DNA of 64,000 bases, taken from NCBI GenBank assembly GCA_021810525.1, contig JAJZIP010000001.1, positions 1-64,000 on the forward strand. The letters run 5' to 3'. The position numbers and the translations under genes were made by a program. Of the stretch, positions 37,623 to 47,395 are shown piece after piece (position 1 is the stretch's first letter; every line of letters starts with the position of its first letter). This DNA is from Actinomycetes bacterium. Its GTDB lineage: Bacteria; Actinomycetota; Acidimicrobiia; Acidimicrobiales; Acidimicrobiaceae. The notes below the pieces were generated by a model, which was not told where the DNA came from, did no database searches, and saw only the letters and a list, made by a program, of their open reading frames with translations.

Positions 37623-38170
37623 CCACGATCGTGACTGCGATTAAACCAAGTGCTATACTCCTCAGAAGAGGTGGCTCAGGGTGGGTTAAATGGCTTCATT
37701 TCTCCGGCCACGACTTCAGTAGCAGTTACTCCATTGAGGATCTCTCCAGCCCGAAGGGGACCATTTTCGGGCAGCTCGGGCTCGTCACAGTATCACGTCC
37801 TGCCTGGTCCTTTCTGCCTGAGCGCCAAGCGCTACCATATCTGATGCTCTTGCATCTGCTCCACGGGCGTTTTCAGTCTCCAATTGTCGGTCGGTGTGGC
37901 CATACGGAATAGCTCGATTCCGAACAGCCGATGCCCCTAGGCAAGTATGTTGCGTGCGACTCCAGCATCTTTATCTTGTCACACAACGCAAAGCCAACAA
38001 GTTTTGTAGCACTTTCGCGTTCATGTACTACAAGCTCGGCAAAATGCCGCCTGCTCAGTCCGGAGTCAAGTCTCAATTTCGACTAGTTCCCCCCCTTATG
38101 ATCGAGCAATCCACCCCTACTAGGTCGCCTTCTCGTGACCAGGTTGGCACATCGGATGCGGGCGCCATGA
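37623..38170. other. Gap between GntR gene and CoA-pathway operon
   Basis: About 550 bp with convergent flanking genes. Short frames only, none with a family motif. No clear terminator hairpin was found. Confidence 0.4.
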
Positions 38171-39313
38171 TCACGCCACCAAGATGTTGACGGTGCAGGC
38201 GGTGCCTTCTACTCCTTGGGCCTTGCCGCCTCTGCAGTGTGCGACTCCAACCTTGGCGTTTTCTATTTGGCGTTCACCGGCGTCTCCCCGGAGCTGTCTA
38301 ACCAGCTCCACAACTTGAGCGACGCCGGTGGCGCCAAGGGGGTGACCCTTTCCAAGAAGGCCTCCTGAGGCATTGACAGGGAGAGTCCCGTTTATGTCCA
38401 TCTCGCCCTTTTTCACTCTGGCCACGTACTCTCCATGGGGAACCAGTCCCATGCCCTCGACCCGCAAAGCCTCGGCGATGGAGAAGCAATCATGGACCTC
38501 TGCGAAGTTGATATCGCCTGGGCCGACTCCTGAGTCCTCGTAAGCTGCCTTCGCGGTACGCCAGGTCAGATCCTCTACCGTCATGTCGACAAGGCCCACC
38601 TCGGTACGCCCGCTTCTTAGAGCGCTGGCTGCAAGCTTTATGGCCCTGCCTCCGCCGAAATGGTTGAGCTTGGCCTTGCTCACCATGACTACGGCTGCCG
38701 CACCATCGCTGATCGGAGCGCATTCATGCAGCCGCAGGGGATCGGCAATCAGACGGCCCTGCATGACTTCATCCAAGGTGACCGGCTTTTTGAAATGCGA
38801 AAGCGGATTCATGGCGGCATTTCTCTTGTTCTTCACCGCTATCTGAGCTATGTCTTTTGGTTCGACTCCATATTGAGCCATGTACCGCTGGGCCCTCATG
38901 GCATAGATCCCCGGCATGGTTAGCCCAAGTTGAGCCTCTATGTCAGTTGGATCTGGAGCCAGAGCTCCTCTGAACATCGTGGTCATGTGCTCCACTCCGA
39001 GCGCCAGCACAACGTCGTAGGCACCGGCCCTAAGGGCCAGCGAGGCGTCCCAGATAGCTGTGGACCCCGACGAACAGGCGTTTTCGACGTTGGCTATGGG
39101 AATTCCTGAGAGTCCAGCCGCGTAAAGGGCGCGCTGTCCCATCGCCATCCCTTGATAGACATGTCCAACCCATGCGGCGCCTATCTCGGCACGGCTCACC
39201 CCGGCGTCGGACAGGGCCAGATTCACCGCCTCTGCACCAAGATCCGCTGCCGACCTACCCGGATGCTTGCCGAAAGGCGTCATCCCGATCCCTAACACAT
39301 ACACGTCTTCCAT
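38171..39313 (-). CDS. Thiolase-family protein, SCP-x / lipid-transfer-protein type
   Basis: A 380-residue thiolase-fold protein of the SCP-x-like branch, with C80 in NVENACSSGSTAIWDA as nucleophile and the histidine in LLGKGHPLGATG. A C-terminal HCRGG may provide a further cysteine. Such proteins act as 3-ketoacyl-CoA thiolases or retro-aldolases, often with a DUF35 OB-fold partner, which is the upstream gene here. ATG 39313 has AGGAGGG seven bases upstream; the 19 preceding codons are not needed. Last gene of the five-gene operon. Confidence 0.85.
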   Translation of the reverse strand: MEDVYVLGIGMTPFGKHPGRSAADLGAEAVNLALSDAGVSRAEIGAAWVGHVYQGMAMGQRALYAAGLSGIPIANVENACSSGSTAIWDASLALRAGAYDVVLALGVEHMTTMFRGALAPDPTDIEAQLGLTMPGIYAMRAQRYMAQYGVEPKDIAQIAVKNKRNAAMNPLSHFKKPVTLDEVMQGRLIADPLRLHECAPISDGAAAVVMVSKAKLNHFGGGRAIKLAASALRSGRTEVGLVDMTVEDLTWRTAKAAYEDSGVGPGDINFAEVHDCFSIAEALRVEGMGLVPHGEYVARVKKGEMDINGTLPVNASGGLLGKGHPLGATGVAQVVELVRQLRGDAGERQIENAKVGVAHCRGGKAQGVEGTACTVNILVA

Positions 39314-39406
39314 AGAAGACCCTCCTTCTGCGACTCTTATGCCGAGACACTCCCAGCACACCAGCAGCATTGAAGCTGCGAACCTGTGACGCTCACCGAC
39401 CGCAAC

Positions 39407-39811
39407 TCAAAGCCTCAAGCTGGCATGAGGAGTTGAAACCGCCATGCCATCTTCCAACCTCGGGCCGGCTCCCATTATGATCTCCACCTCAGCGCCTATC
39501 GGAGGCGGCTCTGTGCCGGCGAAAGGCAGGAGAACTCGAACATCTTCTGGAAAATCCACATAGACGAGAACGTATGGAGTCTTGAACTCAGGAGTCGACT
39601 GCCTGGCGACAGTGAACGTATATACGGTTCCACTGCTCGAAAGCAAGATGTCCTCCAAAGAGTCCGTCCCGTCGCTGGGGCAGATCTCCCTAGGGGGGTA
39701 GAGAGCTGCGCCACAGGAAGGGCACCTGCTCGCACGGAGGCGAACCTTGCCGTTTTGAGTCGTGAAATCGACGATTCCCACTGGGCCTTCCGCTTCATCT
39801 AAGCTGACCAT
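39407..39811 (-). CDS. DUF35 OB-fold / zinc-ribbon partner protein
   Basis: A 134-residue protein: an N-terminal rubredoxin-like zinc ribbon (SRCPSCGAALYPPREICPSDG) followed by an OB fold (GTVYTFTVARQ...PYVLVYVDFPEDVRVLLPF). It is the usual partner of SCP-x-type thiolases. The ribbon is short of one ligand: the last position reads CPSDG instead of CPxC, leaving three cysteines. ATG 39811 has GAGGAGAG upstream. It lies between the SDR and the thiolase. Confidence 0.85.
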   Translation of the reverse strand: MVSLDEAEGPVGIVDFTTQNGKVRLRASRCPSCGAALYPPREICPSDGTDSLEDILLSSSGTVYTFTVARQSTPEFKTPYVLVYVDFPEDVRVLLPFAGTEPPPIGAEVEIIMGAGPRLEDGMAVSTPHASLRL

Positions 39812-39858
39812 AGATCTCTCCTCGTAAAGTTGGCAATGACACTTAGCTCGAATATCTC

Positions 39859-40605
39859 TCAATAGGCTCCAACGCTTCTGCCGCCGCAGACATAGAGCAC
39901 TTGGCCTGTTATGTACCATGAGTCATCATCGGCAAAGAATCTCACCGCGTGGCCGATATCAGAAGGGCTTCCGATTCGTCCAACAGGGACGGTTCTTGTC
40001 AGCTTCTCCTGGTTCTCTGGGCTCAGGCTGCGAAACAGCGGGCTGTCCACAAGCCCCGGCGCAATTGCATTGGCGGTTATCTGGTACTTTGCAAACTCGA
40101 GAGCGAGCGTGCGGGTAAAGCTCACCACCGCGCCTTTGGATGCCGAGTAGTTCGCCTGTCCCGCCCCGCCGAGCCAAGCACGGGAGCCGATGTTGACTAT
40201 CCGTCCATAGCTGGCTTGCATCATCGGCCCAACGGCGGCCTGGGTGCAGAGGAACTGGGACTTGAGATTCACCCTGATGACCTCGTCCCAATCCTCTTCG
40301 CTCATCTTCACCAGCCACTTGTCACGGGCTATGCCGGCGTTGTTCACCAAGATGTCCACCCCGGAGAAGCTGTCCATGGCGTACTCCACAAGCCCAGTGG
40401 CACCCTCTTTGGTCGAGATGTCGCCCACGTAGTATCCGGCTTCATGCCCAGATGCCTTGATGTCGTCGCAGAGCGAGGCGACCCTTTGAGCGTCTACGTC
40501 GTTTAGGACCACCTTGGCTCCGGCCGCAGCCAGGCTCCGTGCAATTCCCTCGCCGATCCCCTGGCCGGAGCCGGTGATCAAAGCAACACGATCCTTTACT
40601 CCCAT
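39859..40605 (-). CDS. Short-chain dehydrogenase/reductase (FabG-like)
   Basis: Classical SDR of 248 residues. NAD(P)-binding TGSGQGIG (11-18), the NNAG motif (88-91) and the catalytic S141, Y153 and K157 are all in place. An aspartate near residue 36 (LNDVDAQ) suggests NAD(H) preference. In this operon it probably oxidises a 3-hydroxyacyl-CoA made by the adjacent hydratase. AGGAAGG precedes the ATG. The gap to the hydratase gene is seven bases. Confidence 0.9.
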   Translation of the reverse strand: MGVKDRVALITGSGQGIGEGIARSLAAAGAKVVLNDVDAQRVASLCDDIKASGHEAGYYVGDISTKEGATGLVEYAMDSFSGVDILVNNAGIARDKWLVKMSEEDWDEVIRVNLKSQFLCTQAAVGPMMQASYGRIVNIGSRAWLGGAGQANYSASKGAVVSFTRTLALEFAKYQITANAIAPGLVDSPLFRSLSPENQEKLTRTVPVGRIGSPSDIGHAVRFFADDDSWYITGQVLYVCGGRSVGAY

Positions 40606-40612
40606 CTTTGCA

Positions 40613-41395
40613 TCACCTTCCTAAGAACTTCGGAGGCCGCTTTTCGACAAAAGCGCGCATCCCTTCTTCCCTGTCCTCGGTTCCACGCAGGAATGCATGG
40701 CTTACCTGCTCGAACTCGAGACCGGTAGCCAGATCTGAACTGGTGGCCACATAGATGCTCGCCTTGATGCGGTCGATCGAGAGCGGAGCTTTTTCGGCGA
40801 TCCTTCTTCCGAGATCCAAAGCGGCAGAAACGGCCTCGCCCTCTGCCACCACCTTGTTCACTATTTTGAGCCGGAATGCCTCATCTGCGCTGATGCGTTC
40901 ACCGCCGAACATCAACTCCATCGCTACCGCTGGACCGGCCAGCCTTGTCAGGCGTTGAGTCCCTCCGGCTCCGGGCATGCTGCCTACGTTTGCTTCGGGA
41001 AATCCAAACCTCGCAGTGGTGTCTGCGATGCGGATGTCGCATGCCAGGGCCAATTCGAATCCCCCGCCCAGCACATACCCCGCCAGAGCGGCAATGACCG
41101 GCTTCGACATCTTTCCCATCGAAGAAAAGAGCTGCCTCACCACCTCTCCGAGGGGATCACGAGAGCTACCGGAGTCGTACTCGGCCACCCTGGCTTTTAG
41201 ATCCGCCCCCACCGAAAATGCCTTCGGTTGCCCACAAAGCACGACAGCACGGCACTCCATGGTCCTATCGAGCTGCTCGAACAACTCCCCCAGCTCGCCA
41301 AGCATCTCGAAAGTGAGAGCGTTCAGGGCATCCGGCCTGTTCAGAGTTACAACCGACACACCATCGGCGAAAGACGACTGGATCAACTCGCTCAA
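40613..41395 (-). CDS. Enoyl-CoA hydratase/isomerase family protein
   Basis: Crotonase-fold enzyme of 260 residues. The oxyanion hole segments (AFSVGADLK and [15 protein letters not shown]) and the two catalytic acids E114 and E134 ([18 protein letters not shown]) match true hydratases rather than isomerases that lack one acid. The likely step is hydration of an unsaturated ring-derived or chain acyl-CoA produced after CoA activation by the upstream CaiB-type transferase. It is followed after seven bases by the SDR gene. Confidence 0.88.
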   Translation of the reverse strand: MSELIQSSFADGVSVVTLNRPDALNALTFEMLGELGELFEQLDRTMECRAVVLCGQPKAFSVGADLKARVAEYDSGSSRDPLGEVVRQLFSSMGKMSKPVIAALAGYVLGGGFELALACDIRIADTTARFGFPEANVGSMPGAGGTQRLTRLAGPAVAMELMFGGERISADEAFRLKIVNKVVAEGEAVSAALDLGRRIAEKAPLSIDRIKASIYVATSSDLATGLEFEQVSHAFLRGTEDREEGMRAFVEKRPPKFLGR

Positions 41396-41448
41396 TTGTC
41401 ATCCACCTCCATAGACCAATCCTTTTCTCTAGCTACCGCACCCGGGCA

Positions 41449-42699
41449 TCATCTCCGGCTGGTGGAGTCAGCCGCCTCGTACAATCCATCCGCCTGTTCC
41501 AACTGCTCCACAACCCCTTCTGAAAGCCAGTGCCTGACCAAGTCCATCGAAACCCCGGCAACTTCGGTCAGTATCTCGATGCTGTTCTCACCAGGAAGTG
41601 GCGCCGGCCTCTGGACACGAGCCGGCGTCGATGACAATTTGGCAGCCATCCCCACCCCGGGCATCTTTCCCAATGCCGGATGATAAACCGTGGGAAAACG
41701 ATCCTCGGTGTTGAGGTGGCCTTCCCTGGCCAAAGAGTCGTAGTCGTATATCTTGGCACAGACCACATCGGCGGCTTCAAGCCTCGTGATCCACTCATCG
41801 GTGGAGGCTTTGTTGAAGACAAGAGAGAGCTCGCGATGAAGCTCTTTGCGGTTGGCGACTCTTAGATCGATCTCTGAAAAACGACTGTCGTTGCATAGCT
41901 CTGGACGCTCGATGGCCTCGGTGAACTTCCTCCAGCGGTCCGGCCAGTAGGCCGCCACCATGATATGGCCGTCCTTGGTGGGGAACGCCTCGTTGGGGGC
42001 GGCATAAGGGGCAGCGCTGCCTTGGCGGCCGGGAGATTCACCGCTTGCCTGGAACATCGAAAATGGCACGGTCTGGAACAAAAGCATCGAGTCCAGCAGG
42101 GAAGCGTCGACCCTCTGGCCCAGGCCACTAACTTGACGGGCCAGCAACGCCAGAAGGATTCCCTGCACCGCTACGAGACCTCCTACGGTGTCGGCTGCCG
42201 GAACACCGACCTTTACTGGTGCGCCGCCAGGCTCTCCGGTAACGCTCATGATTCCGGAGATGGCCTGGACTATTCCATCCACGCCCGGCTTGTCCCGCCA
42301 GGGCCCATCGGGGCCAAAGGCGGAGATGGAGCACCAGATCAATTCCGGCCTCTCAGAAGCGAGAGCCTGGTATGAGAGCCCTAAACGGTCCAGCACTCCG
42401 GGCCTGAAGCTCTCTATGACTACGTCACAGACCTTGGACAAGCTCAAAAGAACATCACGGCCACAGAGATGTTTGAGGTTGACGACGATGGAGCGCTTGT
42501 TGCGGTTCATGCCCAGATATGCGGCAGCTTGACCCCCGATGAACGGCGGGCCGAGCTTGCGCCCCCACTCTCCACCAGGTGGATCCACCTTTATGACCTC
42601 GGCGCCATACTCGCCGAGCATCATTGCTGCGATCGGTCCTGCAGCTCCTTGAGAGAGATCTAATACCCTTACTCCCTCAAGCGGTGAGCGCACTGCCAC
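41449..42699 (-). CDS. CaiB/BaiF (class III) CoA-transferase
   Basis: A 416-residue class III CoA-transferase. The catalytic aspartate is D170 in VGVPAADTVGG, matching D169 of formyl-CoA transferase. The typical VLDLSQGAAGPIAAMMLGEYGAEVIKVDPPGG start is present, and NRNKRSIVVNLK and ESFRPGVLDRLGL follow. It probably activates a carboxylic acid with CoA as the entry to the downstream hydratase, dehydrogenase and thiolase. GTG start with GAGGGGG upstream. First gene of the operon. Confidence 0.9.
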   Translation of the reverse strand: MAVRSPLEGVRVLDLSQGAAGPIAAMMLGEYGAEVIKVDPPGGEWGRKLGPPFIGGQAAAYLGMNRNKRSIVVNLKHLCGRDVLLSLSKVCDVVIESFRPGVLDRLGLSYQALASERPELIWCSISAFGPDGPWRDKPGVDGIVQAISGIMSVTGEPGGAPVKVGVPAADTVGGLVAVQGILLALLARQVSGLGQRVDASLLDSMLLFQTVPFSMFQASGESPGRQGSAAPYAAPNEAFPTKDGHIMVAAYWPDRWRKFTEAIERPELCNDSRFSEIDLRVANRKELHRELSLVFNKASTDEWITRLEAADVVCAKIYDYDSLAREGHLNTEDRFPTVYHPALGKMPGVGMAAKLSSTPARVQRPAPLPGENSIEILTEVAGVSMDLVRHWLSEGVVEQLEQADGLYEAADSTSRR

Positions 42700-43083
42700 C
42701 TACCCCCTCTTTGCTCTCACCATCGCTGTCTTGAGCAGCGATAGCCAACCTGCCCACCTCGTAGCCTGAAGCTCGCCATGGAGGGGTGTGAGCGTCGAGG
42801 TCACTGCCACGGCACTCGATTTCAACGTCTCTTTTCCTGGATTCCGACAAAGGGCTCATTTACTTTCTTGCCTTGCTACCTTCTTTGATAATCTTTCCTT
42901 TAGCATCGAATACGTGTGGCTTCGAGTGTTGGTACACGTCTAGCCGAAAACGAATCCATGACCCACGACTGTGCAGATTGTTCCTCCTGCTTCACTCCAG
43001 TAATCCCGAGCCTGACTGTGAGCCATTCTTAATCTCCATAGTCATTTGTTGATGAAGGTTCGTCGACGCTATACCAGAAAGAC
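42700..43083. other. Gap upstream of the CoA-pathway operon
   Basis: Expected to hold the operon promoter. A 60-codon frame (42677-42859) overlaps the CaiB start by 23 bp; it has only a weak AAGAAAG upstream and low-complexity composition, so I do not call it a gene. Confidence 0.35.
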
Positions 43084-44268
43084 CTAACCAAGACCCCATA
43101 GTTTCTTATAGCCAGCAACATAGGCATTGCCGAAGACGCTGCTCAAATCAGATGTGAATTGCAGGCCAGCAAGGTTTTGCTTGTCAAGATAGCGAATTGG
43201 AATTACTGGATTTCCAGGTTTCATTCCACTCATTGCGCGGAGGGCCTGATCCATTGCTTCCCATCCTGACCAAGGAGCAGAGGAACCAGGATCCGCGATC
43301 ATAATAGGTCCCTTCTGAACCAGCGCAACAGTTGCTGGACCATTGCTGCCAGAAGTTATGACGTCAACACGGCCAGAAGCACCTGCCTGGCTTACCCCAG
43401 CGTTCGCAAAGATGGAAGGGGTATCACTTACAGGAAATATGTAGTTGAGGTTCGGATTGGCGAGGATTAGTGACGAGGTCGCTCCAGCAACCTTTGTTGC
43501 CCAATTCGTGGGCTCAATGTCTTGGCTGGAGACAATGTGGCAGTTGGGGCAGGTGGAGAACACTGCATTTATACCCTTGACGACCCCTGAACTGATTGGA
43601 TTATCAAAAGTGATCAATGCGGCATTGACGTTACCGCCTGAAGACTGCACTATCGCAGTGTCAGCCATCAGCCGCCCCAACTCTACCCACGACGGCCCTG
43701 AACCGCCGAATATGTTTGAACCGAAACCCTGACCAGCTATTCCAGGTGTGGGTTCACCAGCAACGACATCCACGATGGGAATTTTTGCGGCATTTGCTGC
43801 AGCCACCGATGATGGTACCTGTGATGTTGGTACACCTGCAAGAATTATCGCCCCTACCTGTTGGTCAATTCCCTCCTGTATACCCTGTTCTATGGTGCTA
43901 ATCGTACCTTGACCATTGAAGGTCTGAACTTGGATTCCAGCCGCTTGTCCAGCCTGCACGATTGCGGCGGAAATATTTTGCAAGGACGGGGCTGGAGCGT
44001 CCAACACAACCAACACTTTCTTTCCCCGAAGCTTGGAAACGTCAATTGCCGGACCAGGGTCGGTGAAGGTAGGTATTGAAGTGTACTTGGCAATCTCAGC
44101 TTTGGCCTGAGCGACTCGGCTCGCCGCCGACACAGTAGTCGACGTATTCTTGGCTGAACTAGTTGTGGTAGCTGACGATGAAGTCGAGCTTCCACAAGCT
44201 GCGACTAATATAGATATTGCCACAAAACTACTCGATGTCGCGACTGGTCGCCTACATTTCAGTTTCAT
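43084..44268 (-). CDS. Sugar-type periplasmic-binding lipoprotein
   Basis: A 394-residue extracytoplasmic binding protein of the Peripla_BP_4 (RbsB-like) group. The ATG at 44268 has GAGGAAA upstream and gives a signal peptide with lipobox LVAAC (cysteine 25). The mature part has GKKVLVVLDAPAPSLQNIS, GIDQQVGAIILAGVPTSQV and AANAAKIPIVDVVAGEP, a usual periplasmic binding fold with Ala/Gly/Val-rich strands. No permease or ATPase gene is adjacent, so its transporter or sensor partner is unknown. Confidence 0.85.
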   Translation of the reverse strand: MKLKCRRPVATSSSFVAISILVAACGSSTSSSATTTSSAKNTSTTVSAASRVAQAKAEIAKYTSIPTFTDPGPAIDVSKLRGKKVLVVLDAPAPSLQNISAAIVQAGQAAGIQVQTFNGQGTISTIEQGIQEGIDQQVGAIILAGVPTSQVPSSVAAANAAKIPIVDVVAGEPTPGIAGQGFGSNIFGGSGPSWVELGRLMADTAIVQSSGGNVNAALITFDNPISSGVVKGINAVFSTCPNCHIVSSQDIEPTNWATKVAGATSSLILANPNLNYIFPVSDTPSIFANAGVSQAGASGRVDVITSGSNGPATVALVQKGPIMIADPGSSAPWSGWEAMDQALRAMSGMKPGNPVIPIRYLDKQNLAGLQFTSDLSSVFGNAYVAGYKKLWGLG

Positions 44269-44284
44269 TTTTCCTCGATTTCCG

Positions 44285-44680
44285 CTAGCTTTCTTGTTTC
44301 CTGGATCCTGATGAATGGGTATTACGCAAAGCAATAAGGAGACGTAACCTTTTCTCGCTATCCAAAACCAATGACGTATTTGCAGCGAATTTGGGGCGGA
44401 TATGGGGCGACTCTCTAGAGGCCAAACCAATTGCCGGTAAGGATCTTGCACTGCGTTCGATCCGCAGACAATGGTGCCACAGGGTGTCGAGAAGTTTGAT
44501 CTCTTCGACGAGATCTTGACAGGTGTCAATGTTGTTGCATTCGTCGCGGATTAGATCGATTACACGAGCCGCAGTTATGCCAATAGTTCGCATCTGCTCA
44601 CTGTGAACCAAGTCCACGTCTGCCCGATCCTCGAGACCCCGCAATATCTGTGTGACTCCGCTTCCCCCTGCCACCGCCAT
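44285..44680 (-). CDS. Hypothetical protein, doubtful
   Basis: A 131-codon frame from the ATG at 44680 just upstream of the binding-protein gene. The middle looks protein-like (SEQMRTIGITAARVIDLIRDE...DLVEEIKLLDTLWHHCL, helical and amphipathic), but there is no good ribosome site and no family I recognise. It could be a remnant of a regulator. Confidence 0.3.
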   Translation of the reverse strand: MAVAGGSGVTQILRGLEDRADVDLVHSEQMRTIGITAARVIDLIRDECNNIDTCQDLVEEIKLLDTLWHHCLRIERSARSLPAIGLASRESPHIRPKFAANTSLVLDSEKRLRLLIALRNTHSSGSRKQES

Positions 44681-45572
44681 CTTCCTAATTCCACTAGTTG
44701 ACTTCGCAACCAACTACACGGTGCCATACGCTCGTATGGCTTTGTATACATTAGCAAAGACTTGGAACATTTGCACATTTAATACGAATTGAATCACCTT
44801 TTGACGTGGCACCTCTTAGCTGGACAACGGCTCACACCGCTTAACGGCACCTGTGTCGAAAGAAAAGTAATGAAATGTTTTGAGCCTCCTCGGCCATAAC
44901 GTGACGAAGCTGTCGGCCCATCCGTCCGGTAGGGTCATATGAACCGCTTGAGACTGAAGATGATCGCGCCACCAGGCCTTCTGGTCTGGCTCAGATGACT
45001 CGGTGGATGACTTGGCCGCAGTTCTTGTCGGATTGCTCGCCCGTTTGCTCCAAGAGAGGCCTGGTTCTCGGGGCTAAGCAGGGCTTTCGTCTTGCCGCAT
45101 GCACCTTGCGTCTTCCGGCAGAGCTGTATCTCCCTACGGTCAGGCAATTCTCGCGACAATGGAGACCAAGCCTTCATTCCTTCGAAAAATTCGCCCTGAA
45201 AGTGCCTGCTAACCTCTGAGGTCTCTAGGGATCATGCTTTATCTGGTCATCTCCAATCCCACGAAGGTGTGGCTCTCAAAGCTCGTAATGTCAGCTCGAG
45301 ACGACCTACCCGTCAAGAGTTCCGCGCTGTAAATTGGCCAAAAATGACAGCAGAACCTATTTCGGAACCACGTCTGGCTACCGCCTTATCGTATGATGCC
45401 TGCGGCCTGGAGCACCGCTTGAGATTATTAGGCGCAATATCGAGAACGAAGGTTCCTCCAACCGTTTAGGTCACCCGATAGCCGGTGAGCAACCTTGACC
45501 CGTCTCAAATAGAGGCTACTTGAAACCTTGATACCTGCAAGGAGCCAGCTTCTTAGATGGCACGACCAGCGT
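44681..45572. other. Gap with no recognised gene
   Basis: About 890 bp downstream of the ThDP-enzyme gene. A few short frames exist on both strands (for example 44935-45177 minus and 44995-45219 plus) with no motif or ribosome site. No hairpin with a U-run stands out. Confidence 0.4.
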
Positions 45573-47366
45573 TCACCTGGCAGTATGCACGTGCACTACC
45601 GCAACATTGCCAGCAAGGGCCTGCTCCAGGGCTGCCTTCAGGCTTGCTGCTAGCTCATCGGGATCGTCGATAGGTCCATCAGCCCAACAGCCGTAGGAGC
45701 GGGCAAGCGAGGCGAGATCAATCTGCGGGTCGTCAATCCTCATTCCTATCCACGAATTTTCCTTGGGACGGCCGCGCCGAGTTGCAACTCTCGCCTGATG
45801 GGGTTCGTCGTTATAGAAAGAGTTGTTGTCATTTATGACCATCAACATGGGAATTCCGTAGTGCACTGCGGTCCACAGAGCCGAAGACGCCATCAGGAAA
45901 TCTCCATCGCCAACTATGCCGACTCCAAGTTTCCCCTGTTCCATGGCTGCCAAAGCCCCGCCAACCATCGCACCCGGGCCGTATCCTACTCCCCCGCCTC
46001 CTGAGTCTCCGAAATATTGTGCCGCCCCACCGAATTTCCAGATTCCCTCAGGCCAACTGCGAGTATTGCGTAGTAGCAGAAGCCATTTGCTGTCGCGAAC
46101 GGCATTCCATAGCTCGCCCACAAGTCTTATCTGGGAGATCGGTGAATCATTCCAATGCTTCTCGATAGCCGTCTGATTTCTTGCACGGCCCTTGGCAATC
46201 CGCACATGGATAACCTCTGATCTTTCCAGAGCGACTTGGGGATCTGAGATCTCACGAACGGCCTTATTGAGTTCGCTGAGACCGTAGATAGGATCTGCCA
46301 AAATGTGGATCTTTCTCGGACGCGCAATTGCCGAAGAGTTACTCCAAGACTTTGCTCCAGCATCACCTATTGACAGATCGATGATTCGAGCCGCTTCACG
46401 AGAGCCATCTCGCTGGTTTCTCGCTAAGAGGGAAGGAAGATCAACCACGTCCACAGAGAGAATCACGTCCGCATCCGCTATCACCTCACTAGCTGCATTG
46501 CAGTTGTTCGGGTGGTCGGTGGGAAAGGCGACCGTGTTGCGGTCATCGAGATAAGCTGCCCCCAACAGTTCGACCAGTTCGACGAGCAGAGCCGTGGCTT
46601 CCGGCGATCTCCCCACTCGACCACCGATGACTAGAGGCAGGCTTGAGCTGGTCAGCAGCAGGGCTGCCGCTCTTACAGCATCAGGATTGGCGGCTATGGG
46701 AGGCATCGGCTGGTGAAGCTCAAGTTCTATGACTGGTTGCTTGGATCCATCCACCTCGTCTTCTTGGAGAGCACAGTCAAGGGAGATATAGGTTGGGCCG
46801 AATGGAGCGGAATTTGCGATCTGGTGTGCTTTGACGAGGCTGTACACGAACGCAGACGCAGGAGTCGGCTCATCGTCCCATTTTACGTAGGAGCGAATCA
46901 GCTCTGCTTGCGTATCCGCCGAATGTATCCAGTCAATCGGCCTGCGTCTGAATCGATCTCTGGGTCCGCTTCCACCCAATATGACCATCGGGACTTGGTC
47001 CAGAAAGGCATCGTAGACGGCCATTGACGCGTGCATGAGGCCGACGAGATCGTGGATTGCCGCCGCGGCCGGCGTCCTGCCTACCTTTGCATAGCCATGC
47101 GCTAGGGCAATAGCGATTTCCTCATGCAGACAAAGAAGCAGCTTCGGATCTTTATTTGCGTGATAGTTGACTATCGAGTCGTGCAGTCCTCTGAAACTGG
47201 AACCGGGGTTAATTGCTATGTATTTGTAACCAAGATCCCCCAGAAGATCTACAAGTGCGTCTGAGCCATGAGTTGGGACGCTCTTGAAGGACTCCAAACC
47301 TTTGGGACTCTCTACTGCGCGCACGCTATGGTTTTCGCGCATAGCATTAGTGTCGTTTCCCCTCAT
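45573..47366 (-). CDS. Thiamine-diphosphate-dependent enzyme (benzoylformate decarboxylase / acetolactate synthase family)
   Basis: A 597-residue ThDP enzyme. The cofactor-activating glutamate lies in LCLHEEIAIALAHGYAKV (E82/E83) and the ThDP/metal motif runs from GDGDF (486-490) to NDNN (512-515). The family covers decarboxylation of 2-oxo acids and carboligation; neither the acetolactate synthase FAD features nor a specific benzoylformate signature is decisive. ATG 47366 has GAAGGTAG just before it. It lies 29 bp after the AAA+ gene on the same strand, so they are likely cotranscribed. Possible substrate: an aromatic 2-oxo acid (inference). Confidence 0.8.
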   Translation of the reverse strand: MRGNDTNAMRENHSVRAVESPKGLESFKSVPTHGSDALVDLLGDLGYKYIAINPGSSFRGLHDSIVNYHANKDPKLLLCLHEEIAIALAHGYAKVGRTPAAAAIHDLVGLMHASMAVYDAFLDQVPMVILGGSGPRDRFRRRPIDWIHSADTQAELIRSYVKWDDEPTPASAFVYSLVKAHQIANSAPFGPTYISLDCALQEDEVDGSKQPVIELELHQPMPPIAANPDAVRAAALLLTSSSLPLVIGGRVGRSPEATALLVELVELLGAAYLDDRNTVAFPTDHPNNCNAASEVIADADVILSVDVVDLPSLLARNQRDGSREAARIIDLSIGDAGAKSWSNSSAIARPRKIHILADPIYGLSELNKAVREISDPQVALERSEVIHVRIAKGRARNQTAIEKHWNDSPISQIRLVGELWNAVRDSKWLLLLRNTRSWPEGIWKFGGAAQYFGDSGGGGVGYGPGAMVGGALAAMEQGKLGVGIVGDGDFLMASSALWTAVHYGIPMLMVINDNNSFYNDEPHQARVATRRGRPKENSWIGMRIDDPQIDLASLARSYGCWADGPIDDPDELAASLKAALEQALAGNVAVVHVHTAR

Positions 47367-47395
47367 CTACCTTCACCCCCGATTGAAGTACTTGA

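Noticed and set aside
42677-42859. 60-codon frame overlapping the CaiB start
   Set aside because: Weak upstream site, low complexity and overlap with a well-supported gene.
44935-45219. Possible transposase remnant
   Set aside because: Short frames on both strands have no catalytic motif, terminal repeat or target duplication.
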